19,723 nucleotides of DNA, taken from Pseudomonadota bacterium (GTDB taxonomy: Bacteria; Pseudomonadota; Alphaproteobacteria; Azospirillales; Azospirillaceae). The DNA lies in NCBI GenBank assembly GCA_023416195.1, contig JAEZID010000135.1:1-19723 (forward strand), written 5' to 3'. Of the stretch, positions 1 through 6,517 are shown piece by piece (position 1 is the first letter of the stretch; the number at the start of each line of letters is the position of its first letter). A program made the position numbers and the translations under genes. The notes beneath the pieces are model-generated. The model was given only the letters and a program-made list of their open reading frames with translations. It searched no databases and had not been told where the DNA came from.

Positions 1-2078
1 ACCACGCCGGGCACCCGGAACAGCGGCTCCCACTGCTCCAGCGCCGTGTAGGCGCTCCGGCGTTGCGCGGTTATCAACTGGCTGCGCCAGCCGATGCCGA
101 CCTTCAGCCCCGGCCCCAGCGCCGCCACCCGCTCCCGCCACAGCGCCACCCGCGCCGGGTCGGGCACCAGCCAGGGATCCGCAACGTCGAAGGCCGCCAC
201 CGTCGCGCGCAGCAGGCGCGGCAGGGAGCCGGCCGGAATGTGGGCGTCGCAGTCCGCCGGCACGATGGTCTCCCGGCCATCCGGTCCGACGCTCTCCGCG
301 CGCACGGTGGCCCAGGGGAAGGCACGGGCGAACAGCGAGACCAGACGCCGGTCGCACTCGATCACCAGACGACCGACCCGCCGCGCGACGTCCGGAAAGC
401 AGGAGGCGAACAGAATTTCGTCGCCAACCCCCTGCTCACGCCACACAAGAAGGCGCTTATCCGCCATCGCCTCGCCCTCCCACAGGGGCGCGGCGATGGC
501 GCGGTTCTCATAGCCCTTGGCGCGGAACCGCCACTGGTAGGACTCCCACCCCTCGGCAAGATTGCCCTTGGCGAGTCGCACCAAGCCCATGTTCAGGTGT
601 GCCGCCGCCAGGGTCGGATCGAGGTCGAGCGCACGCTGCAACGGGCCTTCCGCCAAATCGGTCCGGCCGGTCTGCCAGAACAGCATGCCCAGATTGGCGT
701 TCGCCTCCGCGTGCCGGTCATCGGCCTGCAAGGCGGCCCGGTGGGCGGCCTCGGCTTCTCCCAACCGCCCGAGGACCTGAAGCGCCAGCCCCCAAGAGGT
801 GCGGGCCACGGCGCTGCCGGGGGTCAGAAGGACCGCGCGACGGTGCACGCGCTCGGCCTCCGGCACGCGATCCTCATCCTGCAACGCCACGCCAAGGTTG
901 GTGTAGGAGTCGGGATAGTCCGGGTGCGCGGCGATGGCCATGCGATACAACCGGATCGCGGGTGCGAGCCGGTGCAAGGCCTTGTGGACATTCCCCAGAT
1001 TGTTGAGCGCTTTTCCGTAATCGGGCCTCAGGACAAGCGCCCGCCGACAGTTTGCCGCAGCCTCGCCCAGCCGCCGCAATCCGTCGTAGGCCGTGCCCAG
1101 GTTGTTGAAGGCCGCGGCATCGTCCGGCTGAACGGCGATGCAGCCACGCAGGGCGGTGATGGCCTCTTCAAAAGCACCAAGATCGAGCAAAGCCACGCCG
1201 ATGTTGTTCCGCGCGGCGGTCAAACCGGGATCGGCCGCCAGAGAGAGCCGGTACCGCGAGACGGCCTCCGCCCAGCGCCCCTGCGTTTGCAGGATGCGGC
1301 CCAGGGTAAAGTGTAACAGCGCGCTCGATGGGGCGGCCGCAACCGCCGATTCGAGCACCGCCTCCGCCTCGGTGTCACACCCCTGCTCGTGCAGCAGGTT
1401 CGTCAGTTCGATGATCAGTTCGGCGTCGGCGGGCGTGTTGGCCAGGGCTTGGCGCAGACAGATCTCGGCATCGGCATGGCGCAGCGCACGCAACGACAGC
1501 GCCAGATTGCGCCACGCCGGGGCGTAACCCGGCGCCGCCTTCACGACCTCGTGGAAACAGACGGCCGCAAGATCGTCACGACCCGCCCGACGGTAAATGC
1601 AACCCAGGTCATGACGGACACCGGCAAGGTTCGGATCGCGCGCCAGCGCCTCGTTGTAGGCGGAGGCGGCTTCCCCATAGCGCTCCAACCCCTCAAGAGC
1701 CTTGCCCAGATTGCCGAACGCCTCGGCGTTGCCGTCCTGCAGCGTGACGGCGCGCCGATGGGCGGTGACCGCTTCCTCCAGCCGCCCTTGAGCCGCGAAG
1801 GCGATCCCCAGGCTGTTGAAGGCTGCCCCGAATTCCGGAAGGACGGCAAGCGACGCCGTGATCCGCGCGACCGCCGGACCCGGCTGGCCCGCATGATGAG
1901 CGGCAAGACCGGACAGGTGCAGCGCATCGGCGTGAGCGGGCACCAAGCCGAGGATGCGGTCGTACAGTGCCTGCGCCTCGGCAAGCCGATCCGCCCGGTG
2001 ATGATCGATGGCGGCGTCGAGCAGATCGCCGACCGATGAAATCGCGTCGGTATCGTACCCGGACGGCGGCTGCGTCAC
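1..2078 (-). CDS. flmG: TPR-repeat flagellin glycosyltransferase, FlmG-like (partial, 3' end outside window)
   Basis: Open minus-strand frame of 692 codons with no stop before the window edge. It starts at a GTG that overlaps the flbT stop by 2 bp (GTGA), so translation is probably coupled. After about 16 residues the protein is a solenoid of roughly fourteen 34-residue TPR units, with recurrent patterns such as NNLG followed by A..yrrAl.l.P. This runs to about residue 505. A C-terminal domain then begins (EGWESYQWRFRAKGYE) and continues through LLVWREQGVGDEILFAS and GIGWRSQ, motifs typical of the GT-B-like domain found behind TPRs in this family. In Caulobacter, FlmG uses its TPRs to bind flagellin and its GT domain to transfer pseudaminic-acid-type sugar. 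Position directly behind flagellin and flbT, with pseI nearby, supports the same role here. The name rests on architecture and context; a generic TPR/GT41-like transferase is the alternative. The C-terminus is not visible. Confidence 0.8.
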   Translation of the reverse strand, partial: MTQPPSGYDTDAISSVGDLLDAAIDHHRADRLAEAQALYDRILGLVPAHADALHLSGLAAHHAGQPGPAVARITASLAVLPEFGAAFNSLGIAFAAQGRLEEAVTAHRRAVTLQDGNAEAFGNLGKALEGLERYGEAASAYNEALARDPNLAGVRHDLGCIYRRAGRDDLAAVCFHEVVKAAPGYAPAWRNLALSLRALRHADAEICLRQALANTPADAELIIELTNLLHEQGCDTEAEAVLESAVAAAPSSALLHFTLGRILQTQGRWAEAVSRYRLSLAADPGLTAARNNIGVALLDLGAFEEAITALRGCIAVQPDDAAAFNNLGTAYDGLRRLGEAAANCRRALVLRPDYGKALNNLGNVHKALHRLAPAIRLYRMAIAAHPDYPDSYTNLGVALQDEDRVPEAERVHRRAVLLTPGSAVARTSWGLALQVLGRLGEAEAAHRAALQADDRHAEANANLGMLFWQTGRTDLAEGPLQRALDLDPTLAAAHLNMGLVRLAKGNLAEGWESYQWRFRAKGYENRAIAAPLWEGEAMADKRLLVWREQGVGDEILFASCFPDVARRVGRLVIECDRRLVSLFARAFPWATVRAESVGPDGRETIVPADCDAHIPAGSLPRLLRATVAAFDVADPWLVPDPARVALWRERVAALGPGLKVGIGWRSQLITAQRRSAYTALEQWEPLFRVPGV

Positions 2079-2491
2079 GGCGCCGGATCGGATGAAGGAT
2101 CGGTGGCGGCCTCACCGGGTGAATCGGCGCCACCCTTGAACAACTTCCGGCACAGCTTCAACGCACGGTAGTAGTTCCGCTCCTCGACCAGACGCTCGAT
2201 GTCGTCCAGATCCTTGCGGCAGTCGGGACGTGCGTCGCGCGTTTCTTCCAGGATGGAGGCGAAGCGCTGCAGGTTCAGCACGGTGTCTTCCGGGAAGATG
2301 TAGATCAGCTGAATGACGAAGTAGAGCTTCTTTTCGATGCAATCGATCTGCTCTTCCTTCAACACCTCGCGCCCGCGCAGGAAATTGGCGGTGTTGTAGA
2401 GGAAGAACGAGCCGGGCCGGTCACCGGCACCGATGACGGCTCCGTTGATGATGACCTTTTCGTTGGGACGAAGAACGAACTTCAAAGGCAT
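2075..2491 (-). CDS. flbT: Flagellar biosynthesis regulator FlbT
   Basis: 138 aa, beginning MPLKFVLRPNEKVIINGAVI, the characteristic FlbT start, followed by the conserved core around residues 30-110 (FFLYNTANFLRGREVL, LYFVIQLIYIFPED, RDARPDCRKDLDDI). An in-frame upstream ATG at 2569 would add 26 low-complexity residues, so the internal ATG at 2491 is chosen on family alignment. No strong ribosome-binding site precedes it. In Caulobacter, FlbT acts after transcription, binding the 5' leader of flagellin mRNA to repress translation and promote decay. Here it lies directly downstream of a flagellin gene whose leader is strongly structured, so the same job is likely. The gene overlaps the downstream TPR glycosyltransferase start. 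The usual partner flaF is not between flagellin and flbT, where only 147 bp are available. Confidence 0.93.
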   Translation of the reverse strand: MPLKFVLRPNEKVIINGAVIGAGDRPGSFFLYNTANFLRGREVLKEEQIDCIEKKLYFVIQLIYIFPEDTVLNLQRFASILEETRDARPDCRKDLDDIERLVEERNYYRALKLCRKLFKGGADSPGEAATDPSSDPAP

Positions 2492-2583
2492 GAGAACGGA
2501 CCCGGTGCTGGCTGGCTGGCGTCTGGCGGAGCGGGGAACAGCATAAGCCGAGCCCCCGGACTGCGCCATGAACCAAATGGAAC

Positions 2584-2607
2584 GGGCGGCGGCTTGCGCC
2601 GCCGCCC
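2584..2607 (-). terminator. Stem-loop after flagellin
   Basis: Perfect 10-bp inverted repeat (GGGCGGCGGC / GCCGCCGCCC) around a 4-nt loop, 31 bp past the flagellin stop. On the minus strand it is followed by a moderately T-rich stretch (GTTCCATTTGGTTC). This fits an intrinsic terminator or a 3' stabilising hairpin for the abundant flagellin mRNA. The U-tract is weak, so partial read-through into flbT is plausible. Confidence 0.65.
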
Positions 2608-2638
2608 GCCGGGCGTGATCCTACCCGAAGTCCCAGGC

Positions 2639-4501
2639 TTAGAACAGGCGCAGGATGGACTGCTGCGACTGGTTGGCCAGCGAGAGGGCGATGGTGCCCA
2701 GCTGCTGCCGGGTTTGCAGCATCAGCAGGTTCGCACCTTCCTCGTTCTGGTCGGCCAGCGTCAGCTTGCTCGCACCTTCCTGCAGCACGTCGCTGAACTC
2801 CTTGGTGAAGTTCTCACGGGTCGTGATGATGTTCAGGTTGGTGGACAGCGTCTGCGAGGACGACCGCAACGTCTGCTTCGCGTGGTCGATGCCGGCGACC
2901 GCGTTGTCGATGTCGGCGCGATCGGTCCAGTTGTTCTGGGCGTAGTCGAGACGCAGGCCCTGGCCGCTGGTGGTCAGGTTCTGCGCCTTCACCGTGATCG
3001 AGTTGGTGTTGCGCTCGTTCAACTGCACCGTCAGGTCGTTCGACGTGTTGGCGTCGGTCACCTGCACCGTCACCAGGTTCGCCGCCTTGTTGCCGGACGC
3101 CGCTTCCTTGATGGTCTTCTGATCGACGTCGACGCGCACCGTGCCGGTGTCGAAGGCGAAGGACTGCTCACCACCCGACAGCTTGCCCTCGCCGCGGTTG
3201 GCCATGCCGTCGCGGGTGATGGTGTTGCCGGCCAGGTTCGTGGCGGAGATTTGGATGTCGACCTTCTTTTCGATGGTCGAGACGCCGTTGCCGCCGTTGG
3301 CCGCCTGCTCCAGCAGTTTGCGGTCGATCGTGAAAGACACCACCGTGCCCGACGCGAAGCTCTCGGAGATCTTCTTGGTCAGCGCGTTCTCGGCGCTGGC
3401 CGACACGGTCATCTCGCGGGCCACGCCCGGGGTGGTCGCGCCGGTCAGCGTGATCGTACCGTTGGAGTGGATGGTTACCGAGTCGATGTCCTTGCCGGCC
3501 AGACGGCCGGTGCCGATCTGGGCGGAGATCGAGGCGGCCAGCTTGGATGCCACGTTGGCGGCGGCGTTCTGGCCCATGGCCGTGTCGTCGGACGTCGCCT
3601 TGTAGGTGAAGGTCTGGCCCTCGACGGTGATCGAGAAGCTGTCGCCCGCTTCGATCGTGCCGCTGACGTTGACGTTGGTCACCTGCGGCACGCCCGAGGT
3701 CGCCGCCGTCGTGGTGTTGGCTTCGATCTTCTGGTTGTTGTCGAAGAAGGTGATCGTGCGGGATTCGTTTCCGTCCGAGACGATGAAGGAGCGCTCGCGG
3801 CCGACCGCGCCGCGCACCTCGATCTGGACGTCGGAGAAGGAGCCCAGCGTGCTGGACATCGTGCCCGACAGCTTCATGCCGGTCAGGCCGTGCGCCATCT
3901 CGGCGTTGGCGATGTCGCCGGCCGCGCCCTCGATCGAGCCGTCGCCCTTGACGCGCACCGTGTAGGTGTCGGCCGACACCACGTTCGTCACGCGGGCGTT
4001 CTCAAGGCCGGTAACGGTGTTGACCGCAGCGCGCGAGGTGGCGGTGGTGTCCATGCGCATGCCGTTGCCGGCCAGCAGATTCTTGCCGCCGTAGCTGGAG
4101 TCGCCGGCGAGCTTGTCGATCTGGTCCTTCAGCGCGTTGAACTGCGAGGCCAGCGACTTGCGGGTGGCCACCGAACCGGCGTCGTTGCCGAGAGCCGCGT
4201 AGGCGGCGGTGGTCAGACCGCGAGCCTGTTCGATCATCGCGTCGATCGAGGTCAGCCCCTTGTCGGCCGCCTTGATGGTGGTGATCGCCTGGCCCATCGT
4301 GTCCTTCAGCGCGGTCAGGTCGCCGGCGCGCTGGTTCAGGCCCTTCGCCGCGAAGAAGGCGGTCGGGCCGTCGAGGGCGGTGTTGATCTTGTTGCCGGTC
4401 GAGAGAACGTTCTGCTTCTGCGCGATCTTGTCCTGAACGCCCTGCAGCTGCAGGAGGTTCGTGCGCATGCTCGCAGAGAGGGAGATGTCGCCAACAGCCA
4501 T
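2639..4501 (-). CDS. fliC: Flagellin, large type with expanded central domain
   Basis: 620 aa. The N-terminal D0/D1 helices (about residues 1-150; MAVGDISLSASMRTNLLQLQ, then SLASQFNALKDQIDKLAGDSSYGGKNLL split across 116-143) and the C-terminal D1/D0 helices (about 516-620, ending QQSILRLF) are clear flagellin signatures. Between them lie roughly 365 variable residues rich in Thr, Ser, Asn and Val with beta-strand-like repeats, the surface-exposed D2/D3-type region. Many flagellins are 270-500 aa, so this is a large form. Exported by the flagellar type III apparatus, it polymerises into the filament. The start has a good Shine-Dalgarno (AAGGAG, 8 nt before ATG). It is preceded by a sigma-54 promoter and ftr-like repeats and followed by a stem-loop, flbT and a FlmG-like transferase. 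The neighbouring nonulosonate genes suggest Ser/Thr O-glycosylation, most likely in the central region. Whether it forms the polar or lateral filament cannot be told. Confidence 0.96.
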   Translation of the reverse strand: MAVGDISLSASMRTNLLQLQGVQDKIAQKQNVLSTGNKINTALDGPTAFFAAKGLNQRAGDLTALKDTMGQAITTIKAADKGLTSIDAMIEQARGLTTAAYAALGNDAGSVATRKSLASQFNALKDQIDKLAGDSSYGGKNLLAGNGMRMDTTATSRAAVNTVTGLENARVTNVVSADTYTVRVKGDGSIEGAAGDIANAEMAHGLTGMKLSGTMSSTLGSFSDVQIEVRGAVGRERSFIVSDGNESRTITFFDNNQKIEANTTTAATSGVPQVTNVNVSGTIEAGDSFSITVEGQTFTYKATSDDTAMGQNAAANVASKLAASISAQIGTGRLAGKDIDSVTIHSNGTITLTGATTPGVAREMTVSASAENALTKKISESFASGTVVSFTIDRKLLEQAANGGNGVSTIEKKVDIQISATNLAGNTITRDGMANRGEGKLSGGEQSFAFDTGTVRVDVDQKTIKEAASGNKAANLVTVQVTDANTSNDLTVQLNERNTNSITVKAQNLTTSGQGLRLDYAQNNWTDRADIDNAVAGIDHAKQTLRSSSQTLSTNLNIITTRENFTKEFSDVLQEGASKLTLADQNEEGANLLMLQTRQQLGTIALSLANQSQQSILRLF

Positions 4502-4573
4502 GGTAGTCGCTCCTTTTGGAGGATGTCGGTCCGATCCGCCTTGTGCGGACGGAGAGGGACTAATTCCCTCGTG
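4502..4573 (-). promoter_or_regulatory. Structured 5' leader of flagellin mRNA
   Basis: About 72 nt between the predicted sigma-54 transcription start and the flagellin ATG. Three inverted repeats are visible. At 4554-4570, GAGGGA/TCCCTC surround a 5-nt loop. At 4529-4550, GTCCG/CGGAC can form, or an alternative inner TCCGC/GCGGA pairing. At 4510-4521, CTCC-AAAA-GGAG places the Shine-Dalgarno GGAG in a 4-bp hairpin with an A4 loop. FlbT-type repressors act on flagellin leaders, and flbT is the next gene downstream, so this is the likely target. Folding was judged by eye only. Confidence 0.55.
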
Positions 4574-4583
4574 ACCTCTCTAG

Positions 4584-4598
4584 GCAAAAAGCGGGCCA
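4584..4598 (-). promoter_or_regulatory. Sigma-54 (-24/-12) promoter of flagellin
   Basis: On the minus strand the sequence reads TGGCCCGCTTTTTGC. It matches the sigma-54 consensus TGGCAC-R-N4-TTGC with correct GG-to-GC spacing and only one departure in the -24 block. It points toward flagellin and places the start near 4572. Sigma-54 with the activator FlbD drives flagellin genes in several alphaproteobacteria. Confidence 0.8.
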
Positions 4599-4619
4599 GT
4601 CCAAAATTGCCGCGCGACC

Positions 4620-4741
4620 GAGGCAATCCCTGCCTCCCGGCAGAAAGATGCCCGGCAAATTTTGCCTAGCGCCCGGCAGAAAGTGCCGGTTCCCCGGCAT
4701 CGTTTGCCGCCCCGCCCGTCGTCCGGGCAGAATCTGCCGGG
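4620..4741 (-). promoter_or_regulatory. Cluster of six ftr-like activator sites (GGCA-N5/6-TGCC)
   Basis: Six inverted repeats of the form (C)GGCA-N5-TGCC(G) have cores at 4622-4634, 4639-4652 (6-nt spacer), 4654-4666, 4675-4687, 4696-4708 and 4726-4738. The best, CCGGCA-GAAAG-TGCCGG, is perfect over 6+6 bp. They lie 24-155 bp upstream of the -24 element, and the distal three are fully within the 3' end of the FabH-like gene. Their half-sites resemble ftr elements bound by the NtrC-family flagellar activator FlbD in Caulobacter, as recalled from the family. FlbD itself is not in the window. Confidence 0.65.
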
Positions 4742-5763
4742 TTGCCATCGGCGGCGAGCAGGATGGCTTCGCACACGGCGAGCGGGCCGGCGGCCAGGGC
4801 AGCGGTTCCCCAGGACCAGCCGACGCCGAACCCCGACAGCAGCAACCGGCGGGAGCCGGCGCGCAACGGCCCCGCCAGTTCCGACGCCAGCGCCAGCGGG
4901 ATCGAGGCGGAACTGGTGTTGCCGTAGCCGGCCAGCGCCAGCACGGTCTGCGCGGGCGTGGCGCCGAGCTTCTGCGCCAGATGGCGGATCATCTGCGCGT
5001 TGGCCTGATGAAGGACGACGTGGTCCACGCCCTCCATGGACCAGCCGGCGAGGTCCAGAGCCGCGCGGATGTTGCCCGGCACCTCACGCAGGGTGAAGGC
5101 GAAGACCTGGGTGCCGTCCATGAACAGATGGGCCGGCGCGTCCGGTGCGCGCAAGGCCCCGCCGGGCACCGTCAGGTAAGGCGCGCCGGCCCCGTCGCTG
5201 CCCAACGCAAAGGCCATCGGGCCGGCGTCGGCGTCGATCTCCAGCGCGCTTGCGGTCGCCGCGTCGCCGAACAGCGGCGCCACGGCGCGGTCGTTGGGGT
5301 CGAGCACGCGCGAGGTCGTGTCGCCCGCGATCAGCAGGGCGCGCCTGCCCCCGGCCGCCTTGAGCATCGCCGCGGCGGTCCACAGCCCGTAGACATAGCC
5401 CGAGCAGCCGAGCGTCAGGTCCAGCACCGCCGCGCCCTTGCCCAGCCCCAGCCGGTGGTGAAGACGGTAGCCGGAGGCCGGCAGGATGTGGTCGTGGGTC
5501 TGGGTGACCATGACCAGCAAATCCACCGAGGCGGGATCCCAGCCCATCCGGTCCAGCAGGCGGCGCCCGGCGGCCTCCGCGAGGTCCGAGGTGCACTGGT
5601 GCGCCGGAACGAGATGGCGGGCCTTGATGCCCGTCGCCTTGGCGATCTTGCGGGCAGCCTCCTCACCGAAGCGGGCGACCAGATCCTCCACGGTCTCGCG
5701 CCCTTCCGGCACGCAGGCGACGACGCCCTTCAGGGCCACGCCCTCGATCACGCTGGCGACCAT
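4666..5763 (-). CDS. FabH-like 3-oxoacyl-[carrier protein] synthase III (KAS III)
   Basis: 365 aa from an ATG at 5763, which has AAGGAG 8 nt upstream. A longer in-frame start at 5802 would overlap the reductase gene and is rejected. The KAS III triad is complete: Cys120 (TLGCSGYVYG), His252 (VVLHQANAQMI) and Asn282 (GYGNTSSAS), close to E. coli FabH spacing. LFGDAATASALE and the C-terminal GFGVGWSWGTAAL are also diagnostic. The enzyme condenses an acyl-CoA or acyl-carrier starter with a malonyl-carrier protein to give a 3-oxoacyl thioester. A second, housekeeping FabH is presumed elsewhere because this copy sits in a flagellin-modification operon. After the last conserved motif there is an Ala/Gly-rich tail of about 30-35 residues. 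Its DNA carries three complete ftr-like inverted repeats, and a fourth ends on the stop codon. Stand-alone FabH proteins normally end soon after the GFG..WG motif. Confidence 0.88.
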   Translation of the reverse strand: MVASVIEGVALKGVVACVPEGRETVEDLVARFGEEAARKIAKATGIKARHLVPAHQCTSDLAEAAGRRLLDRMGWDPASVDLLVMVTQTHDHILPASGYRLHHRLGLGKGAAVLDLTLGCSGYVYGLWTAAAMLKAAGGRRALLIAGDTTSRVLDPNDRAVAPLFGDAATASALEIDADAGPMAFALGSDGAGAPYLTVPGGALRAPDAPAHLFMDGTQVFAFTLREVPGNIRAALDLAGWSMEGVDHVVLHQANAQMIRHLAQKLGATPAQTVLALAGYGNTSSASIPLALASELAGPLRAGSRRLLLSGFGVGWSWGTAALAAGPLAVCEAILLAADGNPADSARTTGGAANDAGEPALSAGR

Positions 5764-5782
5764 GAGGACTTCTCCTTCGCCT

Positions 5783-6517
5783 TCAGCAGGTGATCCCGCC
5801 ATCGACCACGATGGTCTGGCCGGTCACGAAGGCACCGCCGTCGCCCAGCAGGAAGCGGACCACCGGCACCACGTCCGCCACGTCGCCGAGCCGGCCGAGC
5901 GGCGTGCGCCGCACGATCTGCTCGCGCTGCCCCTCGGCGAGCGTACCCGACATCTCGGTCGTCAGATAGCCGGGCGCCACGGAGTTGACGGTCACCCGAA
6001 GCCGCCCAACCTCGCGGGCCAGCGCGCGGGTCAGCCCGTCCAGCCCGGCCTTCGACGCCGAATAGGCGGCAAGCCCGGTGTAACCGCGCTGCCCGATGAT
6101 GGAGGAAACGTTGACGATCCGCCCCGCCCCGCGCCGCACCAGCTTGGCGCGCAGGAAGGCGCGGGCGGTCTGGATCGCGCCGACGAGGTTGGTCTGGATG
6201 ACCTCCTCCACGTCCACCTCGGGAAAGCTGGCGAGCACGCCTTCGCGGGCGATGCCGGCGTTGTTGACGAGGCCCCACAGCGGCGACGCCCCGCCCCACT
6301 CCACGGCGGCGTCCATGAAGGCGCGCACCTCGTCGGCATCGCCGATGCGGCAGGCCTTCCAGAACAGATCCGGGCCGGCGAGCCGTTCCAGCGCGTCGGA
6401 CGGGGAACGGCTGCACGTCGAGACGCGGTAGCCGTCGGCCAGCAACGCCTCCACCAGCCCGAGGCCCAGGCCGCGGCTGCCACCGGTGACGATGACGTGT
6501 CGCTTGGTTCCGGTCAT
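5783..6517 (-). CDS. FabG-like short-chain dehydrogenase/reductase (3-oxoacyl-[carrier protein] reductase)
   Basis: 244 aa classical SDR. It shows the nucleotide-binding TGGSRGLG (residues 11-18), NNAG (85-88), Asn110, and the catalytic Ser139-Tyr152-Lys156 with exact FabG spacing (NVSSIIGQRG...YSASKAG). The PG motif follows (VAPGYLTTEM), and the C-terminus ends VTGQTIVVDGGITC as in FabG. The enzyme is expected to use NADPH to reduce a carrier-bound 3-oxoacyl group to the 3-hydroxyacyl form. It starts inside the stop of the acyl ligase gene (ATGA) with AAGGGA upstream, and stops 19 bp before the KAS III start. KAS III, FabG and carrier proteins together suggest a short 3-hydroxyacyl product. 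A sugar-modifying SDR is a less likely alternative. Confidence 0.88.
   Translation of the reverse strand: MTGTKRHVIVTGGSRGLGLGLVEALLADGYRVSTCSRSPSDALERLAGPDLFWKACRIGDADEVRAFMDAAVEWGGASPLWGLVNNAGIAREGVLASFPEVDVEEVIQTNLVGAIQTARAFLRAKLVRRGAGRIVNVSSIIGQRGYTGLAAYSASKAGLDGLTRALAREVGRLRVTVNSVAPGYLTTEMSGTLAEGQREQIVRRTPLGRLGDVADVVPVVRFLLGDGGAFVTGQTIVVDGGITC

Noticed and set aside
63..1316. Plus-strand 417-codon open frame
   Set aside because: It is a shadow of the minus-strand TPR solenoid, which reads in one uninterrupted frame with clear repeat periodicity.
2492..2638. Possible flaF between flagellin and flbT
   Set aside because: The gap is only 147 bp, is mostly the stem-loop and a low-complexity leader, and has no FlaF-like frame.
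2594..4669. Plus-strand 691-codon open frame opposite flagellin
   Set aside because: It is antisense to an unmistakable flagellin. Its composition is His/Arg/Gly/Val-rich with no family pattern, as expected from high-GC third-position bias.
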